Shown: piece after piece, positions 1 to 8,006 of the stretch
Position numbering within the stretch: position 1 is the stretch's first letter
Layout: each line of letters begins with the position of its first letter
Assembly: GCA_000432255.1 (NCBI GenBank)
Contig: HF989915.1
Coordinates: 1 to 45,020 of the forward strand
From: Acholeplasma sp. CAG:878
Lineage (GTDB): Bacteria > Bacillota_I > Bacilli_A > RF39 > UBA660
DNA: 45,020 nucleotides
Direction: 5' to 3'
Notes under the pieces: model-generated
What the model was told of the DNA's origin: nothing
The model's input: the letters and a program-made list of their open reading frames with translations, nothing else
Database searches by the model: none
Translations under genes and position numbers: made by a program

Positions 1-106
1 GACTGATATAAATGTTAAAATAAAAACTGATAAAAATGTCAAAGTTAAAAGTGATATGAACCTCGTTTCTCTTATGTCCAAGAAACGGGGTTTTTATATT
101 TTTTAG
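1..106 (+). other. 3' end of an upstream unit, containing one arm of a 34-nt inverted repeat
   Basis: Frame 2 is open from the window edge to a TAG at 104-106 and encodes a Lys/Asp-rich peptide with two similar units (TDINVKIK, TDKNVKVK). Frame 1 stops at 4-6 and frame 3 at 9-11, so the upstream gene may instead end right at the window edge. The terminator at 61-102 lies inside frame 2, which argues against that frame being coding throughout. Bases 17-50 recur exactly in inverted orientation at 40184-40217, and in the same reading frame (KIKTDKNVKVK). I cannot tell whether this is the tail of a protein or a non-coding repeat. Confidence 0.35.
61..104 (+). terminator. Rho-independent terminator
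   Basis: CCTCGTTTCT (61-70) pairs with AGAAACGGGG (81-90) with one G-T pair and a 10-nt loop, followed by a T-rich run. It ends the transcription unit entering from the left edge. Confidence 0.75.
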
Positions 107-396
107 TTGCTTCTATTTTAATGTTTTTATAGCACGTATGAGTTGTTTTATCAATTCTATATGTATGTGTATAGTTAAAACTGATTTTTTAATTATATAG
201 GTAAGTTATAAAATAGGCAAAAATAAGTATTTAAATACTAAATTATTTTGAAAACATATAATTTTAAAAACAAATTTATAAAATAAGTTTTTTTGTTGTA
301 ATTAAAATAATTTAATAATGTATTGAAATTAAAAATTTTGTAAAAATATGGATTTTTAATTAAAAATTTGGTAAAATAACTATAGTAGGTGATTAA
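107..396. other. AT-rich intergenic region
   Basis: No gene or RNA is recognised here. It is extremely AT-rich. A possible -10 box (TAAAAT, 372-377) and an AGGTG ribosome binding site (about 387-391) sit just before the ATG at 397. Confidence 0.5.
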
Positions 397-1641
397 ATGA
401 AAAAAATGTTGCAATTATTATTAGTTTTATTTATATTTTATTTTGGGATACAAATATTGTTTAATATATTTGGAAAAGGTGGAGATGAAGAATATAGTAT
501 TAAAAATGAACATGTTTTTAATGTATATGAAAAAACAACATTTAATTTAAAAAATAGTGAAGATAACTACTATTTTAAAATAGATGTTGAAAATACTAGT
601 TTTACCTTTCAAGTATTTAATAATTTTTCTAAACATCAAAAAGTAATTTCTGATATAAAATATGTATCTGATGGTACATATAAATGTGTGCTACCAATTT
701 TTAAAAATAATGAAATACTAGTCAATGCTTTGTGTGAGAAAAATGGAACATATTATTTAGCTAATAATACAAATAATACAATTATAACTAAATTAAATGA
801 AATTGAAGGTTATGATTCTAAAAAATTTGATAACCAAGAAGATTATGTTGAAACAAATAAAATTAAATTCAATAAAAATGGTTTAATAGATAAGTATTAT
901 TTAGGATTCAGTACTTATCAAGGAGTAATGACAGCAAGTAAAAATTTTCTATCTTCTTATCACGCTGTTAATGTATTTGAAAAAGATGTTTACAATCAAA
1001 AATTAGCAACATTCACAAATCAATATTATGTTGTAGCGGATTATGATGAAAGTTACAATTTTAATAAATTTTATATTATTGATTTGATTAAAAGGACTAA
1101 AGATGAAGTAGCATCCGATACTAAAATATCATTTGATAGTTATATTCAAGGTAGTGTGGATGGTAAAGTTTATGTTTACGATAAAGAAAATAAGAAACAA
1201 TATGAAATTAATACAGATAAAAAAACAATTGCTTTGATATCAAATGCTAATAGTGATGTGGTATTTTATAACAATGGATGGACAGAAATCAGTATAAAAG
1301 AAGCCCTACGAGAAAAATATTTTGTAAAAGAAAATATTGAATATAAAAATAATCAATTTTCTAAAATAGATAAAATAGGTGATGAGGTTGGATTCTATTA
1401 TCTATACAAAAAAGTTGGAAATCATTATGAAGTATATAGAAAAAACTTTCAAGATGATAATTTAGTTTACTTATTCAATTTAAATAATATAAATACATTA
1501 TATATTGAAAATAGTATTTATTATTTAGATGATGATAAATTATATGTATATAATGATTTAATTGGTAATAAAGTAGTTGTAGTAAATAATGAATTTAAAT
1601 ATAATAAAAATATAAAATTTGGTGTTTATAAGAAAGGATAA
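397..1641 (+). CDS. Membrane-anchored or secreted protein of unknown function
   Basis: A 414-aa protein that I do not recognise. Residues 1-25 are a hydrophobic segment after a short Lys-containing start, so it is an uncleaved membrane anchor or a signal peptide with the rest outside the cell. The remainder is rich in Asn, Lys and Tyr and has short repeated stretches of the type KVYVYDKENKKQYEI and KLYVYND. These could be blades of a beta-propeller-like fold, but that is inference. The start has a good ribosome binding site (AGGTG, then gattaa). The stop lies one base before the patatin-like gene, so the two are probably co-transcribed, and with the Cys-rich protein at 2856 they may form a surface or envelope unit. 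Confidence 0.75.
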   Translation: MKKMLQLLLVLFIFYFGIQILFNIFGKGGDEEYSIKNEHVFNVYEKTTFNLKNSEDNYYFKIDVENTSFTFQVFNNFSKHQKVISDIKYVSDGTYKCVLPIFKNNEILVNALCEKNGTYYLANNTNNTIITKLNEIEGYDSKKFDNQEDYVETNKIKFNKNGLIDKYYLGFSTYQGVMTASKNFLSSYHAVNVFEKDVYNQKLATFTNQYYVVADYDESYNFNKFYIIDLIKRTKDEVASDTKISFDSYIQGSVDGKVYVYDKENKKQYEINTDKKTIALISNANSDVVFYNNGWTEISIKEALREKYFVKENIEYKNNQFSKIDKIGDEVGFYYLYKKVGNHYEVYRKNFQDDNLVYLFNLNNINTLYIENSIYYLDDDKLYVYNDLIGNKVVVVNNEFKYNKNIKFGVYKKG

Positions 1642-1642
1642 A

Positions 1643-2827
1643 ATGAGAGCTATTGTACTATCTGGAGGCGGCGGTAAGGGTGCTTATCAAGCCGGAGTTT
1701 ATAAAGCAATTAAAAAATTAGGTATAGAATACGATATAGTTACTGGTACATCAATTGGTGCGTTAAATGGATTTTTAATGGTTCAAGATGATTTGTTTAA
1801 ATGTTTATGGTTATGGAAACACATAAATTATAATAAGATTTTTGAAGACTTTAATAGCGTAGTAGATGAAAAAACTTTAAAGAATAAATATTTCGAAAAA
1901 ATTATAAACGGAGGGATTGATACTAAAAGAATAGATAAATTAGTATCAAGAATATACAATCCTAAAAGATTATATAGCTCTTCTATTGATTATGGTGTTG
2001 TAGCATTTGATCTTGCTAAACTAAAACCAATCATTGCTTTAAAAAAGGAGATGGATGCTAGTACCTTAAAAAAATATATTATCGCATCAGCAACTTGTTT
2101 TCCTGTTTTCAAACCACAAAAGTACGAAAAAGAAGTATTAGTAGATGGTGGTTATTATGATACAACGCCTATTAATCTAGCAATTGACTTAGGAGCTACT
2201 GAAGTTGTTGCAGTTGAACTAAAAGCAGTCGGTTTAAGAAAAAAAGTTAAAAATAAAGATGTAAAAATAACCTATATTACTCCAAATAATGATTTAACTT
2301 CGTTTTTGGTTTTTGAAAAAGAAGCTGCTAAAAAAATGATTAAATTTGGTTATAATGATACAATGAAGGTTTTCAAAAAATTTGAAGGAAAAAAATATAC
2401 CTTTAAGAAAAATAATTTAATAAATAATTATAATAAATATAGTGAAGATTTTGTTGAAACTACAAGATATTATGTTAATCAAAATAAGAGCATTTTGAAA
2501 GTATTGGCTAAATTTAACGATGTTTCTTATGTTATTAATAAACAAAACATAATGAAAATCATGAATAAAAATTTAGAAGAATTAGGTAATATTTTTGAAT
2601 TAGATGAGTCATTGATTTATGATATAAATTCGTATAATAAAATTTTACTTAGAAGGTTAAAAAAAGAGCCTTTGGTTAAAATTGATGTTAAAAAAGTATT
2701 GAATCGAAAGGCGTTAATTAAATATATTTATAGTAATTTACATGAAAATTTATCTCAAGCAACCTATAATTTGATATGCTTATTTCCGAAAGAATTTTTA
2801 ATGGCAATATATTTAAAGGTAATATAA
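1643..2827 (+). CDS. Patatin-like phospholipase
   Basis: A 394-aa cytosolic lipid acyl hydrolase of the patatin family, which cleaves acyl chains from phospholipids using a Ser-Asp dyad. The oxyanion-hole motif SGGGGKGAYQAG is at residues 7-18. The nucleophile elbow GTSIG has Ser37, and the DGG motif has Asp168, so the dyad is complete. The patatin domain covers roughly residues 1-200; the C-terminal ~190 residues are Lys-rich and not assigned. An upstream TTG at 1619 in the same frame would add eight residues, but AAAGGA sits directly before the ATG at 1643, so that start is preferred. It follows the preceding gene by one base. No signal peptide is visible. The physiological substrate cannot be told from sequence. 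Confidence 0.88.
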   Translation: MRAIVLSGGGGKGAYQAGVYKAIKKLGIEYDIVTGTSIGALNGFLMVQDDLFKCLWLWKHINYNKIFEDFNSVVDEKTLKNKYFEKIINGGIDTKRIDKLVSRIYNPKRLYSSSIDYGVVAFDLAKLKPIIALKKEMDASTLKKYIIASATCFPVFKPQKYEKEVLVDGGYYDTTPINLAIDLGATEVVAVELKAVGLRKKVKNKDVKITYITPNNDLTSFLVFEKEAAKKMIKFGYNDTMKVFKKFEGKKYTFKKNNLINNYNKYSEDFVETTRYYVNQNKSILKVLAKFNDVSYVINKQNIMKIMNKNLEELGNIFELDESLIYDINSYNKILLRRLKKEPLVKIDVKKVLNRKALIKYIYSNLHENLSQATYNLICLFPKEFLMAIYLKVI

Positions 2828-2855
2828 GTTTTTTCAATTTTGAAAGGAGTAGTTT

Positions 2856-5300
2856 ATGAAAAAGAAATTATTGTTAGGTCTTTTTACAGTATCAACACTT
2901 TTGCTTTTAAACAATGTTTATGCTTATGAATGTCAATATAGTGAAGGCGGTATTCCTTGTTGTAAGAAATATGGAAAAACTAAGGTTCCTTCTGGGAAGG
3001 TAGTTGAAAAAACTTGTGATTATCTTGTTTCAAGTTCAGCATGCACTAATGAAAATAAACAATGGTCTGATTGTGGAACAGTTGAAAAAGAGTTTACAGT
3101 TGGTGAAGGGTGGAGTATTGAAGCCGAAAAACGATGTTCTGAATTAGAGGGAACAGAATTCAGTGATAAGACAGGAAAAAAACTATATAAATCATGTTCA
3201 GTTACTAAGACAAGATTAGGTAGTGGAGGTAATAAGACATATATTTATACTTGTAAATGTGCGGTTAAATCTTTGCAAGCAAGTCAATGCTGTCATAAAC
3301 AAATTTGCCCAGAAGGTTCTGTTGAGAAAGATGGACAATGTATAACAACAAAAACTACTGAAATTAATACTTGCCTTGAATATGAAAAAATTGAAGACCC
3401 ACAAACAAGAGTGTGTCCTCCGGTTATTAATTGGAAAACTAGTTCAAAATTTGAATGTTTTTCAAAAATGGAATCATATAGTGATGGTTCTGACTGGAAT
3501 TTTTGTATTTATCCTGATAAAACTTTATTAGTAGACTCTAAAACAGATGATAGTGAGTATGGTTTAGGTGATAATGATTTTTGCCCGGTATCTTGTGTTG
3601 AAGATTTTTCTGCTAATGCTTCCAGCATAACGCCTTCAGTCAAAGCGGGTTCAAATTTCATTTTTCCAGAAAGTTCAAATTATTTATCTGGACAAAGATG
3701 GTGTAAGACTCAAAAGATTGATTGGGACAAGTTTATAAGTCAACTTAATTATGCTAATGAACAAATATCTAAATATTACGAGTTGTGGAAAATTAAAGAA
3801 AGACAAGAAACAGATTTAGTAAAGTTTGTTCCATCGACTAGACCAGATTGTGATTATTATTGTGATAGAGGAGATGCCCTTGGCAATGGCTATTGTTGTA
3901 CAGGCTATGAAACCCAAAAAAAAGAAGGCTCATGTACTACTGTTGATGGCGTGGAAAGAAACTGTACATATGTAACAGTCTGTGTTAGTACAATACCAGA
4001 AACTGCTCATGGATATACATGGAGATATTTAGGAAAGTATAATAATTCCGATGGTATGGTTAGAGTGGATGGTAAATTAAATACAGCAAATGTTTCTTCA
4101 TGGTGTGATTCAACTGGCAGTACTATATATACCCCAGTGTTAAGCGAAAGTGCAAAAACATATGAAAGATTATATATAAATTGGTTAAATAGAGCAAAAG
4201 CAATTAAGGAAAGAATGAAAAATTGTTATGATTGGGGAGATTTTAGCCAAGAAGACAAAAAGAAAAATTTTTATAATGTTAATCCTAAAGTTAATTTAAC
4301 ATATAAAGGAGCAAATGGTAATATTTATACATATGATGGAAATCTTAATGTATCAACTGAAATAACTATGACATCCGATTTATATGATTGTGATGCAAAT
4401 AATCCAAAGTTAACTTTAATTGTAGGTTATGATAGCAATAATAACAAAATAACAAAAGATTTCTATGATGTTAGAAAATGTAGAAATAGGGAAGTAAAAG
4501 CCAATGCTTTAAGTACAGTTAAATTAAGCGATGATGTATATAGATATGTAAACAAAACGAATGGACAATCATTCCATGCTAATCAATTAGCGTCGTTTGG
4601 AAATAGTAAATATTTTAATTATATTGATATAGGTCATGGTAACTTACCAGTTGGTTTTGCTACTAAACCTGGAGTTTATGGCTATTCAACAGGTTTAGGA
4701 GAGTTATCTCTTACTTATACTAATATTGGACATTTGGATGCGAATGGAGAATCTAGAATAGAAAAATTAATGCAAGAACAAGCTAACAATGATTCTATAT
4801 CAGATTACAATAAAGTATATTGTGATTATAAAGTAACAAATGGATTAGTACCATCTGATCCTCCTAAACCTACTGATTCGACTGGTGGAATAACACTAAT
4901 ATATAGACCAATAGATTTATATGAACCATTTCCAAACATAGATGGAAAAGGAAGAAATACAGGAGCGAATTGGTGTGATAGTAATAACTGTAGTAATACA
5001 AATGATGTTGTTAAAAAATACATTTTAAATAATAGAAATGTAGTAGGAGATGAAGTATATAACCTAGAACCAATGTATTCATTTAAATTAACGCCAGCAA
5101 TAATAAATAGAATAAGAGAATACAATAAAAACAATGCCTATGATTATGATAGTACCGGAATGAAAACAGGAATGGTATGTGATAAAGGAAAAGGAACACA
5201 TTGTATAAGTGATTATTTAACAGAGTTAATTGAAATGACAGGGGCAACAGGAACATGTACTCAAAATAGAAAAGATACATTTGACACTTGTAGGTATTAA
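2856..5300 (+). CDS. Large secreted Cys-rich protein, unknown function
   Basis: An 814-aa protein with a clear Sec signal peptide (MKKKLLLGLFTVSTLLLLNN, likely cleaved after VYA near residue 23). The mature part carries about 39 cysteines, many in pairs such as CC, C-x4-C and CDYYC, which suggests a disulfide-rich extracellular protein. No C-terminal membrane segment, sortase motif or catalytic motif was seen. A Pro-rich linker (VPSDPPKPTDS) near residue 670 suggests at least two domains. The ribosome binding site is strong (AAAGGAG). So many cysteines are unusual for a low-GC Firmicute surface protein and would need an exported disulfide-forming system. I do not recognise the family. The last bases of this gene are included in the duplication that produced the two lipoprotein genes downstream. 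Confidence 0.8.
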   Translation: MKKKLLLGLFTVSTLLLLNNVYAYECQYSEGGIPCCKKYGKTKVPSGKVVEKTCDYLVSSSACTNENKQWSDCGTVEKEFTVGEGWSIEAEKRCSELEGTEFSDKTGKKLYKSCSVTKTRLGSGGNKTYIYTCKCAVKSLQASQCCHKQICPEGSVEKDGQCITTKTTEINTCLEYEKIEDPQTRVCPPVINWKTSSKFECFSKMESYSDGSDWNFCIYPDKTLLVDSKTDDSEYGLGDNDFCPVSCVEDFSANASSITPSVKAGSNFIFPESSNYLSGQRWCKTQKIDWDKFISQLNYANEQISKYYELWKIKERQETDLVKFVPSTRPDCDYYCDRGDALGNGYCCTGYETQKKEGSCTTVDGVERNCTYVTVCVSTIPETAHGYTWRYLGKYNNSDGMVRVDGKLNTANVSSWCDSTGSTIYTPVLSESAKTYERLYINWLNRAKAIKERMKNCYDWGDFSQEDKKKNFYNVNPKVNLTYKGANGNIYTYDGNLNVSTEITMTSDLYDCDANNPKLTLIVGYDSNNNKITKDFYDVRKCRNREVKANALSTVKLSDDVYRYVNKTNGQSFHANQLASFGNSKYFNYIDIGHGNLPVGFATKPGVYGYSTGLGELSLTYTNIGHLDANGESRIEKLMQEQANNDSISDYNKVYCDYKVTNGLVPSDPPKPTDSTGGITLIYRPIDLYEPFPNIDGKGRNTGANWCDSNNCSNTNDVVKKYILNNRNVVGDEVYNLEPMYSFKLTPAIINRIREYNKNNAYDYDSTGMKTGMVCDKGKGTHCISDYLTELIEMTGATGTCTQNRKDTFDTCRY

Positions 5301-5305
5301 AACTG

Positions 5306-5334
5306 TTGACAAAGTATGAAAAAAGTGTTAGTAT
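5306..5334 (+). promoter_or_regulatory. SigA-type promoter of lipoprotein gene A
   Basis: A perfect -35 TTGACA (5306-5311), a 17-nt spacer and a weaker -10 TAGTAT (5329-5334). The same arrangement is duplicated before gene B. Confidence 0.65.
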
Positions 5335-5361
5335 AAAACACATTAGAAACGGGGAATAAAT

Positions 5362-6225
5362 ATGAAAAAATTATCTTTATATGAAAGATTATTAAAAAAC
5401 AAAAATAGGTTAAAAGTACAAGCAGTATCATTAGTATTAGCAACAACAGCAGTTATAACAACAGGATGTGGAAAAACAAACACAAATACTCCTGATGTCC
5501 CAAAACCTGGTGTAGAAGATGTAATTGCTCCTAATGTAGATTTAACAAGTGAAGAAATCGAAACATTAACAGCAGAGAATTTTGATGAAGAAGCAGCTAA
5601 AATAGCTGAAAACATGAAAAGTAAAGGTTATGAAAGGGAATTTGTAGGTCTTAAATCAGTATTACTTAATGCCAATGCTTTTGATTTTTCAAATGAAGAT
5701 GGTAAGATAATTTTTGGGTTGGCGAATGAAACAAACCTTGTTTCATATTTACCATATCGTCCTAGTTTGGATTTTTTAAATATAGTTTACGATTATAATT
5801 GTGATAATGAAACAAAAGAAAAACGTGTTAATTTGGCTCAATTTAGTTATAATAAAACTGATAGAGCAATGTTAAAGTATTTTGATGAATTGGTTATTAA
5901 TTTTCAAGAATTATCTGATAATAATGATACAAAACAAATGGAAACAACAATTAAGTTTATTAATGATTTTGTTTCTAAAAAAGCATCTATAAAAATTGAT
6001 GGAGAAAATTTATATTTGGATGATTTTTCACCTTTTGCTAGAATTTTAGTTGATTATGATTTTCTATGTGCAAAAACGGTTGCTCTTAGATGTGATACTG
6101 ATAGTAAAATTATCAAGGGATTTACTGATTTTTTCTCAGATGAATATATGAATGAACTTAATGATTGTGGATATAAAATTCAGGATAAAACAGAAACATT
6201 TGAACAACAAAAAACTTTTGGTTAA
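5362..6225 (+). CDS. Lipoprotein of unknown function, copy A
   Basis: A 287-aa predicted lipoprotein. A basic n-region (residues 1-18) precedes a hydrophobic stretch and a lipobox-like TTGC with the lipidated Cys at residue 36, followed by a Thr/Pro-rich linker (KTNTNTPDVPKPG). The unusually long n-region is identical in copy B. Residues 37-70 are identical between the copies, while the C-terminal ~190 residues are only moderately similar; the shared landmarks include IKIDGENLY.DDFSP and TKIIKGF-like segments. The family is not recognised. The ribosome binding site GGGGA precedes the ATG by a short A/T spacer. It has its own promoter and terminator. Confidence 0.8.
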   Translation: MKKLSLYERLLKNKNRLKVQAVSLVLATTAVITTGCGKTNTNTPDVPKPGVEDVIAPNVDLTSEEIETLTAENFDEEAAKIAENMKSKGYEREFVGLKSVLLNANAFDFSNEDGKIIFGLANETNLVSYLPYRPSLDFLNIVYDYNCDNETKEKRVNLAQFSYNKTDRAMLKYFDELVINFQELSDNNDTKQMETTIKFINDFVSKKASIKIDGENLYLDDFSPFARILVDYDFLCAKTVALRCDTDSKIIKGFTDFFSDEYMNELNDCGYKIQDKTETFEQQKTFG

Positions 6226-6226
6226 A

Positions 6227-6256
6227 AAAAGTCATACCTAATGGTGTGACTTTTTA
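6227..6256. terminator. Rho-independent terminator, copy A
   Basis: AAAGTCATACC pairs with GGTGTGACTTT around the loop taat, flanked by A and T runs so that it works in both directions. It is the duplicated counterpart of the terminator at 7268-7297. Confidence 0.8.
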
Positions 6257-6344
6257 CTATGATATATAAGCTTCCTAAATAATCTTTGACTATAAATATT
6301 GTAAACAAAAATGTTATTACTTTTTTTTGTAAGTATTAAAATTA

Positions 6345-6373
6345 TTGACAAAGTATGAAAAAAGTGTTAGTAT
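6345..6373 (+). promoter_or_regulatory. SigA-type promoter of lipoprotein gene B
   Basis: TTGACA (6345-6350), 17-nt spacer, TAGTAT (6368-6373): the duplicated promoter of copy A with few base changes between the -35 box and the start codon. Confidence 0.65.
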
Positions 6374-6400
6374 AAAGCACATTAGAAACGGGGAATAAAA

Positions 6401-7267
6401 ATGAAAAAATTATCTTTATATGAAAGATTATTAAAAAACAAAAATAGGTTAAAAGTACAAGCAGTATCATTAGTATTAGCAACAACAGCAGTTATAACAA
6501 CAGGATGTGGAAAAACAAACACAAATACTCCTGATGTCCCAAAACCTGGTGTAGAAGATGTAATTGCTCCTAATGTAGATTTAACAAGTGAAGAAATCGA
6601 AACTTTGACAGCAGAGAATTTTGATGAAGAAGCAACTAAAATAGCTGAAAACATGAAAAATAAGGGTTATGAAGGTGAATTTGGTGGTATCAAATCAGTA
6701 TTGCTTTATGTAAATGCTTTTGATTTTTCAAATGAGGATGGAGAGAGAATTTTTGAGCTGGCGAACGAAACAAATTATCTTTCATACGAACCATTTACCC
6801 CATCAAAAAATTTTTTATACTCTTCAGTTGTTAATCATAATACATCTTATGAAAGCAAAGAAAAATATATTGAACTTTCACAATTTAGTTATAATGCAAA
6901 AGAAAGAACTTTAGTAAAATATTTCGATGATTTAAACATTACACTAACAGAATTATCTGCTAGTGGGAATATAAAGCAAATGGAAGAAATATTTAAATTC
7001 ATTACTGATTTTATTGAGAATAGAGCCACAATAAAAATTGATGGAGAAAATTTATATTTTGATGATTTCTCACCAGCTGTAAAAATATTAATTGAATATG
7101 AATTATCTTACACGAGTACTATCGCTCTTAGATGTAACACTAATAGTAAAATTATAAAAGGTTTCGATGCTGATGATACAGATGAATATTTAGATAAGTA
7201 TAATGTTTCAATTGATGAAACCCGTGATAAATTACAAACGTACAGACAACAAAAAACTTTTAGTTAA
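6401..7267 (+). CDS. Lipoprotein of unknown function, copy B
   Basis: A 288-aa paralog of the gene at 5362, with the same leader, lipobox-like TTGC (Cys36) and Thr/Pro linker. Coding bases 1-203 are identical to copy A, but the C-terminal part has diverged, for example YVNAFDFSNEDGERIFELANETN against NANAFDFSNEDGKIIFGLANETN in the middle region. This pattern fits either gene conversion keeping the 5' half identical or relaxed or diversifying selection on the exposed C-terminal domain. It converges on the amidotransferase gene and shares its terminator. Confidence 0.8.
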   Translation: MKKLSLYERLLKNKNRLKVQAVSLVLATTAVITTGCGKTNTNTPDVPKPGVEDVIAPNVDLTSEEIETLTAENFDEEATKIAENMKNKGYEGEFGGIKSVLLYVNAFDFSNEDGERIFELANETNYLSYEPFTPSKNFLYSSVVNHNTSYESKEKYIELSQFSYNAKERTLVKYFDDLNITLTELSASGNIKQMEEIFKFITDFIENRATIKIDGENLYFDDFSPAVKILIEYELSYTSTIALRCNTNSKIIKGFDADDTDEYLDKYNVSIDETRDKLQTYRQQKTFS

Positions 7268-7297
7268 AAAAGTCATACCTAATGGTGTGACTTTTTA
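7268..7297. terminator. Bidirectional terminator shared by lipoprotein B and the amidotransferase gene
   Basis: The AAAGTCATACC / GGTGTGACTTT hairpin. On the minus strand its bases also encode the last residues (KKSHH) and the stop codon of the amidotransferase gene. Confidence 0.8.
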
Positions 7298-7938
7298 CTA
7301 TGATATATAAATTCTCTAAATAATCTTTGGCTATAAATGTCATTGTCATAATTTTTTTCAGGATGCCATTGAACACCAATATTAAAACCAGTTCCTTTTT
7401 CGATTGCTTCTATTACATCGCCACTTTTCCCACAAATATTATATGAGCCACTATTTTGTACCTTATAATTGTGTTTACTATTTGTTTTTATTTTTTCTTC
7501 TTTTAGTATTTTATATAAATGTGAGTTTTCATTAATAAAAACATCATGAACATAATTATCATTACTTTGATGTTTATCTATTTTAATGTTTTTATTATCA
7601 TTTTCATAATTACACATTACTTGCATTCCCATACATATTCCTAAAATAGGCTTATTTTGAGCTATACTGCAAATATATTTATCGTATTCATAACAAACGC
7701 TTCCACCTTGTAATAAAATACCATCAACTAAATCTATTTGTCTTTTTAACATGTCCTTTTCTTGCATTGTTAATAAAGAAATATTTTTATTATTATAATA
7801 CTCAACTGTTTGAGTTGGAAGAATCAAGATAGGAATACCACCTGATTTAATTATAGCAATTCTATAACTATCTAATACCTCAATTGTTGTTTTTTGATTA
7901 AAACCTGGTCTTCCAACAATTCCAATAATTGGTTTCAT
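7279..7938 (-). CDS. Class-I glutamine amidotransferase-like hydrolase (peptidase C26, PuuD-like)
   Basis: A 219-aa cytosolic enzyme of the gamma-glutamyl-gamma-aminobutyrate hydrolase/peptidase C26 family, which hydrolyses gamma-glutamyl amide bonds. The fold marks are the N-terminal PIIGIVGRPG, the oxyanion strand LLQGG, the nucleophile elbow GICMGMQ with Cys102, and the catalytic QWHPE with His192 and Glu194, so the triad is complete. Upstream codons extend the frame to 7950, but GGGTGA lies just before the ATG at 7938, the same spacing as in other genes here, so 7938 is chosen. It is divergent from the cardiolipin synthase gene with about 70 bp between them. The natural substrate is not evident; nothing nearby suggests putrescine catabolism. 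Confidence 0.85.
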   Translation of the reverse strand: MKPIIGIVGRPGFNQKTTIEVLDSYRIAIIKSGGIPILILPTQTVEYYNNKNISLLTMQEKDMLKRQIDLVDGILLQGGSVCYEYDKYICSIAQNKPILGICMGMQVMCNYENDNKNIKIDKHQSNDNYVHDVFINENSHLYKILKEEKIKTNSKHNYKVQNSGSYNICGKSGDVIEAIEKGTGFNIGVQWHPEKNYDNDIYSQRLFREFIYHSKKSHH

Positions 7939-8006
7939 TAAATCACCCATAATTATTATGAGTTTTTTTAAAAAAAATATGATAAAATATTATTTAGGTG
8001 GTTATT

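Larger units (their letters stand above)
5288..6302. repeat. Tandem duplication unit, copy A
   Basis: This unit runs from the last codons of the Cys-rich gene through promoter, lipoprotein gene, terminator and a short downstream fragment. It matches copy B at 6327-7340 (offset 1039 at the 5' side, 1042 at the 3' side). The first 203 bases of the two coding regions (5362-5564 and 6401-6603) are identical; the second halves diverge strongly. The 3' edge (about 6240-6297), read on the minus strand, still encodes a decayed copy of the last ~18 codons of the glutamine amidotransferase gene (YSQRLFRKLIYHSKKSHH, against REF in the intact gene), so the unit was copied together with pieces of both neighbours. 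Confidence 0.85.
6327..7340. repeat. Tandem duplication unit, copy B
   Basis: Second copy of the unit described at 5288-6302. Its left edge carries a degenerate copy of the end of the Cys-rich gene (tgtaagtattaa against tgtaggtattaa), and its right edge is the intact 3' end of the minus-strand amidotransferase gene. Confidence 0.85.

Noticed and set aside
5343..6654. Two near-identical 90-codon minus-strand frames over the lipoprotein genes
   Set aside because: They are shadows of the duplicated 5' coding region; similarity comes from the duplication and no start signals are seen.
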